Shown here piece by piece: positions 1 through 9,603 of a stretch of 64,000 bases of DNA. The position numbers and the translations under genes were made by a program. The notes beneath the pieces are model-generated. The model was not told the DNA's origin, searched no databases, and was given only the letters and a program-made list of their open reading frames with translations. Origin of the DNA: Salvia splendens (lineage: Eukaryota; Streptophyta; Magnoliopsida; Lamiales; Lamiaceae); contig NC_056047.1 of the NCBI RefSeq assembly GCF_004379255.2, positions 22,520,293-22,584,292 of the forward strand. The letters are read 5' to 3'. Numbering within the stretch: position 1 is the stretch's first letter; each line of letters begins with the position of its first letter.

Positions 1-403
1 TCACCGCGGATGCAGTCTCGACCTCTCCTCCTTTTCCAGCTCTCGTCTTCGTTTCATGGTGATTCTTCTTCTTCTTCAGCTTTCTTGGAATGTTGTTGCA
101 CTCTGCACACATTTTTTTTTGTTAGTATGCCTTGAATCTGTATTGTTTGCCGCTAGCCAAACGGGGTGTATGCTATGTTTCTGTTTTAGGCCTATTTATA
201 TTGAACTAGGACATATAACTTTGTAATTCGAAAACAATCTGTTATCCTTTTCTACCTGTTGGTGAACCACGTAAATATGTGTCTCTTTACGTTTTTGTTT
301 GTCTCGATTACACAATTACTGTATTCTGTCACAACTAACAATACATATATGTGAATGTGATTATTCTTAATCATTACGAGCTTAGCTTACCTTCGATCGT
401 CAT
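1..403 (-). CDS. 5' end of an unidentified plant gene (two coding exons, runs off the left edge)
   Basis: Read on the minus strand, an ATG at 403-401 opens a 13-nt coding exon ending at 391. A good donor (AAG/GTAAGC) follows. The next exon starts at 102 after the acceptor TGTGCAG and is open to the window edge. Spliced, the protein begins MTIEECNNIPRKLKKKK and continues basic and polar for 38 residues with no stop. A CT-rich leader and a TATA-like box lie upstream, as expected for a plant promoter. I do not recognise the product. The model rests on splice signals, leader composition and an open joined frame, and a cDNA could overturn it. The intron (103-390) holds a short segment shared with the Harbinger-like element near 59.65 kb. 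Confidence 0.5.
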
Positions 404-660
404 GGAGAGATAATGGTATGTTGTTGACGCAAGAGAAAGGAGAGGAGATGTGAAATTTGTGGGAAATAATTGAATACAGAGCTTTGTTTTCCTCTCCCGC
501 TTGGCAAGAACAGCGGAGAGAGAGAATGGAGAGAGAGAGAAAGAGGTATTACTTGTGAAATGGTTGATGATCGTTGAAAAGGGAAAGCGAAAAAACTGGG
601 CTTGGTGAAGAGAAGAGAAGAGAAGAGCGACTATAAATTAACGATATATTTATGGATCAG
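404..660 (-). promoter_or_regulatory. Promoter and CT-rich 5' leader of the leftmost gene
   Basis: On the minus strand an AT-rich TATA-like stretch (about 652-625) is followed by repeated CTCTT and CTCTCTCT tracts (about 625-500) leading to the ATG at 403. This is the usual layout of a plant core promoter and 5' UTR. The exact transcription start is not determinable from sequence alone. Confidence 0.45.
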
Positions 661-1346
661 AATTTAGTTAAATATATTGTTAAGTTAAACATGTGCTTGT
701 GAAATCTATAATGCTAGTGTTTAATTAGGATGCATATATTAAAGTGGACAATTAATGAGGGAGAGACGAAAATTCTAAAAGTGGACAATTAATTTACAGA
801 TAAAAAAGTAATCATATTGCATTAAATATCTTATTTATTATCTATCATACAAAATGCACATTCATATCAATTTATCTAACATGACTAATATCGGTCAGAG
901 TCAGACTATCAAAGATGGAGTATCTTAGGAGAATTTCAATTTTGATAATTGATAAAAATATGTAATTGGGTAATGTATCCTTATTATTAAGATTTCTCGA
1001 ATATTACTATTTTAGTGGAACATGAATCAAGAAAAATTAACCAAAATTATCAAAAATATCCTAAAGGTTCAATCTATCTTAATAAATTAATTTTTATTCA
1101 TTTTGTCTAATCCTAAAAGTTAAACGGTCCTAAAAGGAACAAAAACTCAATATTATAATTCTGATATATGTATTTAATTAGACCAACGAATTTGAAATTA
1201 AAAAACTTTAAATGCCGATATTCTTTCTTACCAAGCTTGAATTCGTCCCAAATAACATTTTACCCTACGTCTTTCTAAAAAAAATTATATCCAACATTAG
1301 AGGAAAATTTGAAATTATGACGTAACATCTTCAATTATTTGTATTA
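661..1346. other. AT-rich intergenic DNA
   Basis: No open frame with coding character, RNA gene or intact element is visible. The sequence is AT-rich and simple in composition. Confidence 0.5.
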
Positions 1347-1576
1347 TACTCCCTCCCTCTATACCACAAGAATATGCACTGTTTCCTTTTTAGTCCGTCC
1401 CACAAGAATATGCATTTTCTAATTTTAGAAAGCCTTTTCTCTCTAATGAAGTGAGACCTATTCTCCGCTAACAATACTTTAACTACTTTTTCTCTCTACC
1501 TCTCTTTTACTTTACCAATTTTACATTAAAACTCGTGCCGAATTCAAAGTGCATATTCTTTAAAGACGGGGGAGTA
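1347..1576. mobile_element. Stowaway-type MITE (Tc1/mariner)
   Basis: The ends are TACTCCCTCC on the left and GGGGGAGTA on the right, the terminal inverted repeat of plant Stowaway MITEs with TA at both borders. The 230-bp interior repeats the family phrase 'CCACAAGAATATGCA' and its inverse 'TGCATATTC' near the right end. No coding capacity. The TA target duplication is included in the coordinates. Confidence 0.8.
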
Positions 1577-1800
1577 GTAAGTCTGGTATAAATAGGTGTT
1601 AGAACTTTTATTATCAATCAATGTACCAATTTTGTTGTTGGGCTTGGATAAGCCTAATCAGATAAATAATGGGCCTAAATACATGGGGCGGCCCATTAGT
1701 ATAGGGCTAGTGCGAATGAAAATTTCTGTCATCATAGTAATTGAGTTCCTTACTTGAAATAATTTATTAATTTGACATGCCTCATTTCGAGACATCTCAC

Positions 1801-2336
1801 TAGGGGTGTGCATTCGGGTTTCGGTTCGGTTTTTTGCCAAAACCGAAAAACCGAATTTAGTTCAAAATCCAAACTGAACCGAACCCGAAAAACCGAAACT
1901 GAAAAACCGAAAACCGAACTTAAAAAACCGAAAAACCCGAACAAAACCGAAAAACCCGAAAAAAAAAACCGGAAAATCTGAAAAAAAAATAAGTATAATA
2001 TAAATAAATATTTATATATGTGTATTTTATTTTATATATACTAATAGAATATTTATATATAATATAAAATTAATAATACATATAATGTATATTATATAGT
2101 AGAATATATTAAAAGAATATATATATTATATATAATATAATATATTAAATTAATAGAATATATATATAATTCGGTTTTTCTGTTTTTTTCTTCGCCCGAA
2201 CCGAACCGAACCGAAAAACTGAAATTTTTTTATTTTTAAAACCGAACCGAACCGAACCGAAAAACCGAACCGAATTTCAAAATTTCGGTTTGGTTCGGTT
2301 CGGATATTCGGTTTCCTGTTTTTTTGCTCACCCCTA
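1801..2336. mobile_element. hAT-type non-autonomous element with exact 8-bp target duplication
   Basis: The element starts TAGGGGTGTGCA and ends TGCTCACCCCTA. It is flanked by the 8-bp direct repeat CATCTCAC at 1793-1800 and 2337-2344. That terminal sequence and an 8-bp duplication are the hallmarks of hAT elements. The subterminal regions are packed with short direct and inverted AACCGA/TCGGTT repeats, presumably transposase-binding sites. The 536-bp body is AT-rich and codes for nothing recognisable. The translatable stretches rich in Lys, Thr and Pro are by-products of the AACCGAA repeats. Confidence 0.88.
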
Positions 2337-2344
2337 CATCTCAC

Positions 2345-3770
2345 GTTGTCTTAAATGATCAACCAACCTCAAGGCTTTAATCTAAGTCCAGTAATGTAGA
2401 GATATGCCCAGAGTTTGAATTGGCTTGATGGTTAACTTTCGTTTTCGGGTTGGAACCGGAACTTGGTGGTTGAATTGTAATTGCAATCCTGGTCAATTCA
2501 TGTTACGGTTCGATAAATTTTGAAATTAGAATCCTTGGTTAACCGTTAGTTTTGAATCGGTGGTTAACTACTGGTTTGAATTAATTTTTAAAAACAGATC
2601 ATAAAAAATAAATTTGTAAACAAAATTGTTTTTTATTTTTTGAAATTCAAATTCAAATATACAAAAATCAATATTCCTAAATAAATATTTAATGTTGTAG
2701 TTACAATTCAAGATAATTTTTAAATATATTTGAATTAATATTTAAGTAAATAATTGATGGGGCGATTACAATCTAATTCATTTAATTGAATTGATTTATA
2801 TTTTAGTATTATTGTAACTGTTAAATAAATTTGTATTACGTTGCCTCAACTTTTGTATATGTACATTTTTATCTCATAATTTATATGTCATCAAGAATTG
2901 TAATCGGTCACATTATTAAAGAAATGAGTGCCAAAATTTTTAAATCGGTCATTTCACTAATGAGTCAAATTATAAATTAATATTTATTTCAATTGTTATT
3001 GATGAGCTAGATAAATGCATTTTTATTTCTATGGTGTATGGTGTAATTTAGAAGGTTTTAAATATTATTGGTAACCATTAATTTTGTCTATAAATTCGTA
3101 TTCTTTCATTGTAGCGGAAAACGAGACAATGCAGAAGGAGATCTGACAATGCGACAAGGTATGGTGGTGGAACAACAAGGCAGGCAAGGTGGGGCAGAGG
3201 TGCGCGAGTGATGCAATCTTTATAACTTTTAAGTGGTAGCATACATTTGAGAGAGAAACCATATTAATTTTTTATGCTTTTGGAAACCTACTTAATCTAC
3301 AATTTTTATTTTTTATTTTTTAAAATGATCAATAACGATTGCCTATTTATTCTCATGATGACCTGAATTCCTAACCTATTGGATTGAGAAAAAACGTTTT
3401 ATCAACCAAGTTGCGCTTCATCGTCTTTTTATTTTGTGTGTTTATTGTGCGGAATGTGTTTAAATAAACAATAAGCCAGACTTTTGTAATTAAAAATTAA
3501 AGATAATTTATAATAGAAATAATTAGGAATAAATAGAATATATAAGGAAAAAAGTAGAGAATTCAGAAAAAATGGGATGAAAATTTTAGAACAAATGCAT
3601 ATGTAGTCTATATATATGCCTGTTGTAAATATTTTATAGACGTTAAGTTTTGCAAGTTTAGTTTTTTTTCAGTTATCAAATTCGAGTAATGATAAAGTGA
3701 TATAGTATTAAATTTGTTTCCGTAAATTAATTGAACTGTGCATCAAAGGGGAGTAGGTACTAGTATTTTA
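2345..3770. other. AT-rich intergenic DNA, no gene seen
   Basis: Around 2400-2600 there are degenerate GGTTAAC/GAACCGG strings suggesting an old hAT-like relic, but no ends can be defined. The rest is AT-rich with no coding signal. Confidence 0.4.
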
Positions 3771-3835
3771 TACTCCCTCCATACCACAATAGGACCACAG
3801 ATTTTAAGAAATGTAAAGAATAGTGGATTGGACCT
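3771..3835. mobile_element. Left-end fragment of a Stowaway MITE
   Basis: TACTCCCTCCATACCACAAT is a Stowaway left end. No matching right end follows; the sequence runs into a copia pol fragment at 3836. Confidence 0.5.
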
Positions 3836-4730
3836 TCAACTGATCTTTAATTTCCTAAACCTCTTTCGTAGTTGCAGCAATACCAACATATCATCAACAT
3901 AAAGAAACAAATAGGCCTCAACAGATCCTTTAATTTTCTTGATAAAGACACAGCTATCATATTTAGACATCTCAAAGCCAATTTTCTGTATATAATCATT
4001 GAAAGTCAAACCATTGCCTTGAGCTTTGCTTCCAACCATAGAGACTCTTCTTGGGTAGGCAGACTTTGCCCTTATCTCTAGGTTTGATGAAACCTTCGGG
4101 TTGCTCCTTGAATATTGTCTCCTCAAGGTTTCCATGTAGAAATGCAGTTTTCACATCAAAATGGTGAAGGTCCCAATCCCCTTGAACAACAACGGCCAAA
4201 AGAATTCTGATTGAGTTGTGTTTCATTATTGGGAAAAGAGTATGTTCCTTACTTTTGAGTGAACCCCTTTGCAATCAATCTAGCCTTGAATTTGATAGAA
4301 TAATTCTTGAAAGCCTTAACCTTCTTCTTGAATATCCACTCGCACCCAACTGCCTTTTGATTAGCAGGTCTCAATACTAGAATCCAAGTCTTGTTCTTGT
4401 ACAAAGAAACTATTTCTTCTTGCATAGCTTTCAGCCATTATCTTTCTTATGAGTCCTTACTGCCTCCTTGTAGCTAGATGGCTCATAATATTCAATTTCC
4501 TCAGCCACAACAAGACCATAATAAAGCATATCATAGTCACTATACTTTGCTGGTAGTCTTTTGTTTCTTTTAGATTTTTCTCTGACTGCTCTTGGCTGGT
4601 CAAGCTCTCTTGTGTGAGTTTCTTCACTCTGACTATCATGTGATCCTGCTATATCATCAGTTATCCCGTTATGATTTTCTTCAGCTTGTTGCTCATGAAC
4701 CACCACCTCAACTTAGAGCAATCATGTTGC
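3836..4730 (-). pseudogene. Broken Ty1/copia pol fragment (integrase-RT linker and reverse transcriptase)
   Basis: On the minus strand, successive frames give the copia linker (RLPAKYSDYD, then EIEYYEPSSYKEA), the RT start (VGCEWIFKKK, then KFKARL) and the RT core (DVKTAFLHGNLEE, EQPEGF, LYGWKQSSRQW, FLYVDDMLV). The YVDD box is the copia RT catalytic motif. Frames change several times (about 4430, 4270, 4100). There are no LTRs, gag or RNase H around it. It is a dead internal fragment. Confidence 0.85.
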
Positions 4731-5463
4731 TCATGTTGCACATTTTAGGTCTCTGAACTCAAAAATTATCGCCACATGTCTTTGAAAAATCATTAATCAC
4801 ATTTTAGTTTCATCTCCATTTAACTTTTCGCAGTTTTCCTCTAAACCTATCGCATCTAAGTTTATTGATAGTTTATCAATTCAAATCTAACAGTAGAGTA
4901 TGTATTATTTTTTAGTTTTAATTTATCATAAAAATACATCAATAAGTGAAAAATACTCATTAATTTTTTAGAATATATTACTGCATATATTTATATATTA
5001 ATATTATTAGATATTTTTATTTAAATAATTTGTATATATTATAGAATGCTCAACTTCTTTAAAGTTGTAGAATAAAATAATATTATTAACATACTAAAAA
5101 CTTTAAAAATTATTTTTAATTATTTTAATAAACTAAAAATTGATTTTATTGATTAAAATATTGACCAAAATCTGTATATATTATTATATTTATGTTTTAT
5201 TTATATGCCCAAATATTATTATCGTAGTAATAGTAGAATCAAAGAGAGTTATTTGCTATTAGGCTTGGGTTTGTTACCATGGATCTGATATGTGGAATTG
5301 AAATTGAGGTTTTTATTTTCAAATCAATGTTTGGTATCAAAAATACTTTGAGTTGAAGTTAAATTACAATTCTAAATTCTCTTAATTTACTATTTGAATA
5401 CCATATCCAAAATAGATATTTAGAATTTAAAATAGTTATAAAATTTGTCACAATCACACTGCA
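4731..5463. other. AT-rich intergenic DNA
   Basis: Mostly long A/T runs (about 4900-5230). No gene, inverted-repeat ends or RNA gene recognised. Confidence 0.45.
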
Positions 5464-5640
5464 TGTACATCTCTCTCTCACACACACATGCACACACACA
5501 CAAACAACACCGCAAATACACGTGCGCGCATGATACACACATAGTGCGCTACACCGCGCACACACACTCCACACACACATGATACACACGCATAGTGCGC
5601 TGCACCGCACACACACTACACATACAAACACACGCGCATA
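5464..5640. repeat. CA-rich simple repeat with an embedded two-copy minisatellite
   Basis: The stretch is dominated by (CA)n. Inside it a unit of about 50 bp containing CATGATACACAC and TAGTGCGCT is present twice (near 5529 and 5579). The Cys/Val-rich minus-strand reading frame across it is a product of the repeat, not a gene. Confidence 0.8.
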
Positions 5641-5815
5641 AAGAATTGACTCAACTTTATTTAATGAATTATCTCGCAAGTGTACGAGGTTATTTTAGTA
5701 AGAGCAAACAAGAGTATCATATCCGCAGAGATTAATTAGTTAGTTGAGTATCCCCTATAATAATCTTTCACTATTTAGATGATTCAAATTTTGGTTTGGT
5801 TTCTAAAATCCTAAT

Positions 5816-6071
5816 TACTCTCTTCGTCCCTCAAATATTGTCACACTTTGATCTGACACGAGTTTTAAGAAATATAATGAAAAGTGAGTTGAAAACGTTA
5901 GTGGAATGTGAGTTTACTTTTATATATTAGTTTTATAATAAAATGTGAGTAGGAATGCGTTAGTGAAATATGATGCCCACTACCAAAAATGATAAAAAGT
6001 GAAATGAGACAAATTTTGTGGGACAGACAGAAATGAAAAAATGGGACAAACTTTCAGGGACAGAGGGAGTA
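5816..6071. mobile_element. Stowaway-type MITE
   Basis: Left end TACTCTCTTCGTCCCTC and right end GGGACAGAGGGAGTA form the inverted repeats, with TA at each border. The 256-bp interior has the usual 'GACACGAGTTTTAAGAAAT' and 'TGGGACA' family phrases. Non-coding. Confidence 0.82.
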
Positions 6072-6602
6072 CTAACTAATCCAACTACAACAATTTAGTA
6101 TCGATTTATCTAACCAAACCTTTACCTTTATGGTATATCTCTAGGATTATTATGAAAATCTCTACTATAGGATAAGCCATCTCTCTAGTGCACCTAACTA
6201 TTTGATTAAACTAATATTAAAGTTTCCTTTCAATACTCCAAATCTAACTCCTATAGCTCCTAAGACTCCCTCACTAGGGTATCATCTCTCTCGAGTGCAG
6301 ATAATCTAGGTGATGATTGTTCCTTTAACCATGAAAAGCTAACTATCTTTTAATTAATATAGCTAACCGATCATAGTTTTAAAGTTGGTCACACAAAAGA
6401 ACAATAAAAGCACAAGAACAATAAAAATAATTACAAGAGCTAGGAAAATGTTCAAATTCGATAATTCGAAGCATAATCAATGTAGTTAAATTCAAAACGA
6501 AATCAACAAAGTAATTTGTTAAAATCAAGTTCAACACAGGCAAAAAGCTACTACTACATATCCCAGAGATGAATCGAGCGGTGTAGATTCATTCAAACTA
6601 AT
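6072..6602. other. Intergenic DNA, no gene seen
   Basis: AT-rich unique-looking sequence with no coding signal and no recognisable element ends. Confidence 0.4.
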
Positions 6603-6749
6603 TACTCTCTCCGTACACCAATAAATGCCTCATTTTTTGCCATTTTTGTCTGTCCACCAATAAATATCTCATTTGCTTTTTTACTACGTTTGGTAATGGT
6701 CACATTCCGCTAACTTTATTTAGCTCACATTTCACTATAAAAATAATCA
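6603..6749. mobile_element. Stowaway left part, truncated by the next MITE
   Basis: Starts TACTCTCTCCGT and carries the phrase CACCAATAAATG twice, as in the element at 25491. It lacks a right inverted repeat and abuts another Stowaway at 6750. Confidence 0.6.
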
Positions 6750-7051
6750 TACTCCCTTCGCTCCTTGTTAACTGAGTCGTTTTTTTTGGAAAGATTAAAG
6801 ATAATTGAGTCATTTCTCTTTTTGACAAAGAGTAACACTCTCTCTAACTTTATTCTCTCTTACTTTATTTACCATCCACTTAACACACTATTCTTAATCT
6901 CTATGCTCAAAAGAAATGCATCTATTAATAAGGAACGGATGAAATATAAAAGTAGGATCCCTCTCACTAACCTTTTCCACTCACTTTCTACTACATTTCT
7001 TAAAACCCCTGTTCGATCAAATTTACCTTGTATTGGTTGACCGAGGGAGTA
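6750..7051. mobile_element. Stowaway-type MITE, 'AACTGAGTCGTT' subfamily
   Basis: Begins TACTCCCTTCGCTCC and ends GACCGAGGGAGTA, with TA at both borders (302 bp). Its interior (ATTGAGTCATTTC and the CTCTCTTACTTTATT run) matches the element at 58988-59221, so the two belong to one subfamily. The reading frames across it are not coding. Confidence 0.8.
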
Positions 7052-7102
7052 TTTGATACACGACAACTCAAAGAGGTCTTTTATTTCGACCAATGGAGCT
7101 TT

Positions 7103-7746
7103 TGTTAGGATTGGTATACTGAAAACATATTTCGAGCATGTTACACTGATAGAATTGCTTGTATATAATAAACTCTACAATCCACATTTAACTCAAGGCG
7201 AGAAGAAGTAATTTTATAGCATTGTTGTTTGCTTATGCATTTATAAGATGTTTCTCAAACACTTAAATATATAAGAAGCAAACAAGTCTAATTCTTCTGC
7301 ATAGTAGACAGGTCGTGAACGACGTTCACAGAAGGTGACGCAGTCGGTCATTTGTAGAAGAGAAACAAAATTTCACAACCTAGATAGACTTTGGCTACCT
7401 ATCGTGAAAGATTGTAGTGTCAGTTCGCATGTTCCTTACCTTAGGAAATAAGCGACACTGGTGTGGTATAACACTGAAAGATCTAACAGTGAGATAAGTC
7501 TTTCTTGCTATTTACTGAAATACGAGGTCTCGGTGATTGTTATTTCTTAATCAATGTTGACATAACATTGAGCATACGATATTGATTATGCACTACTTGA
7601 TTTATCAAATGGTGAGGATTTTTCGCAATCCAAGAATCATGATATCTTGGGTAGTGGTGATTAATGTCTAGATGTGCTAGTATTGTTATTGCAATGAATC
7701 GTGTGCTGGGTGAGTCCAGTTTGATAATACCCTCAAGAGGTGTTTG
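7103..7746 (+). mobile_element. Truncated copia-like LTR (5' half), same family as the solo LTR at 21953
   Basis: From TGTTAGGATTGGTATACTG at 7103 the sequence parallels 21953-22600 almost base for base (about 640 bp). Shared blocks include ACAGAAGGTGACGCAGTCGG, CATTGAGCATACGATATTGA and GTGAGTCCAGTTTGATAAT. Similarity stops at CCTCAAGAGGTGTTT (7746). No 3' LTR border or internal region can be assigned. It is either a truncated LTR or an LTR with a different 3' half. Confidence 0.7.
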
Positions 7747-7810
7747 AAAGATGCTTTGGAAGTCGTGCCCTAGCTATTTAAATAGTTTGGGCTAAAAAAA
7801 CAGGCCCAGT

Positions 7811-7932
7811 CAATTTTGCCCAGTCGGGCTTTTTATCCTCATAAATCGCCCGCCCGGGCGTTTTTTCTGTATCGCGACATACGCACAAAACGCCCGGTCG
7901 AGCAATTTTCGCCGGGCTCCGATTGAGGAGTG
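7811..7932. repeat. GC-rich palindrome cluster next to the LTR half
   Basis: In an AT-rich setting this block holds GCCCAGTCGGGC (7818), GCCCGCCCGGGC (7848), GCCCGGTCGAGC (7892) and GCCGGGCTCCG (about 7911). GCGACATACGC and GTGCGACGTATCC lie after the pairs. It resembles the paired palindromes of the Athila element at 48344-48562 and 51592-51716. Function unknown. Confidence 0.6.
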
Positions 7933-8719
7933 CGACGTATCCACGCGAAGCTCTTTTGAAGATGAATGTAATGGTGGCCTTGTAAAATCTGATTACTGAT
8001 CAGATTCAGACTTTTTTCCTTTCTCTTCTTTCTCTTTGAGCTTAGTCTTTTGTCCTACAATATATCAAAATGAGTCCATTTTTCAAATGTATTAAAATAA
8101 TGCAACATAGGACTACAATTTGATTCACATCAGGGTATAATTGAAAGAATTCAAAATCAATTTTATACCCTAATGCATCCTATCATCTTCTGCCAATATC
8201 CTCAACTTACAAAGAAATCAGGCATTCACTCATCATCACTTGCAAAAAGTAGTAGAGACATGCTCTTATTAAAGACACATAATTTGGAGTTGATCGCTTA
8301 ACATACACATATTCTGCCATCCACATTTATCTAGAGATTGAAACCATGCATTTGGGAACTAGTTATTCATGCTTGCATGTTTGTAAACAAAATTGTTCTA
8401 TCAGAAAGAAAAATAAACAAACATCAGCTAAAACTAAAACTAAAACTAAAACGTCTCATCCTCACACTTGGTCGTCACTTACCGATTGCTAAGTTGGACA
8501 AGTGGAAGGTAAAGAAAGTAAATAAAAACAAATTATGCAAACACACACTCTCCATCCTCACACTTGGCCGATACTTACTTTTCAGTAAGTTAAGCAAGTA
8601 GGAGCCGAAAGAAATGCGAAGAGTTTGAGATGTTGTGAACCCACCCCTTGGATACCGGAGTCGAAAGAGGTGGCCACTAACTAGTCCACTTTTTTTGGAG
8701 TTGGTGCAAGGTGGTGGTT
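7933..8719. other. Intergenic DNA with a short microsatellite
   Basis: No gene seen. A short (CTAAAA)n tract lies at about 8424-8451. CACTTGG/ACTTAC phrases near 8465 and 8560 look like a degenerate two-copy repeat. Confidence 0.4.
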
Positions 8720-9169
8720 TACGACTGCCAATTTTTGACCCGACACGATAATCTGACACGAATCTGCACAAAAATAATGGGTTTGTGTCAAGCCTTATTG
8801 GGTTCGTGTCCTTATTGGGTCGACCCGTTAAGAGCACGAAAATATTAGGTTGAGTTCGGGTTGGATACGAATAACTCATTAAAAAATAATAATATTATTT
8901 TTATTATTTAAAAAAATAATGCTTTACTTTAGTTATTTAATTTCTTGTAGATCGGGTTTAAATCATAGAAAATGAATTTTTATCATGTAAATCAATTTTA
9001 AAAATTAGGTTTATTTGTTGTAATATGATGTTTAATCATGTAATATCAGGTTTTAATTATGTAATATCGGATTTGGGTTGTTATTGTGTTGTTTCAATTC
9101 ATATTATATCGTATCGTTAACGGGTTCGTGTCGGGATAACGACCCAATCTGCACGATTTGCCACCCCTA
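8720..9169. mobile_element. hAT-like non-autonomous element (degenerate left end)
   Basis: The right end reads TTGCCACCCCTA, a hAT terminus. Subterminal strings GACCCGACACG near the left and GGGTTCGTGTCGGG near the right are inverted copies. The left end (TACGACTGCCAA) has drifted from the consensus. The flanking 8-mers TGGTGGTT and GTGTGGTT are similar but not identical, so the target duplication is only probable. Non-coding. Confidence 0.6.
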
Positions 9170-9603
9170 GTGTGGTTCGAGAAATGCAAAGGATTAGAGA
9201 TTGATGAAGGGAGGAGGATGACCAACTAATTTTAAGGTAAAATCATTTTACAATATGCCCTAATTGATTATTAATCGGAATTCTCATCGTATCAATTATT
9301 TCAATCCGGCCTATAATTAGAAATTCCGGCGAATGAATATATATCCATTTTCAGTATAATTGTAAATGGTTCCGGTGCCCGTAGTCGGAATTTTGATCTG
9401 CCGACATTCCGAAGCCCAAACCGACAAACTTCAATCTGGAAAATAAACAGTTTAATTTGAAAACCTAAAAAATACACAGAAATTTAACATTTTGTAAAGT
9501 CAAATTCTTTTACCTCCATCGTAAACCACGCAAAGCACCAAATCATCTGCTAATCTCCCTCTTTATTTCCCGAATCCCCTAATCAAAAATCCCCAATCAC
9601 ACA
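9170..9603. other. Upstream region and probable 5' leader of the KH gene
   Basis: No element ends recognised. A pyrimidine-rich stretch (about 9545-9603) ending CACACAATGG leads into the KH gene's first ATG. This is probably the 5' UTR. Confidence 0.45.

Noticed and set aside
5359..5679. Cys/Val-rich minus-strand reading frame
   Set aside because: It is the translation of a CA/TG simple repeat.
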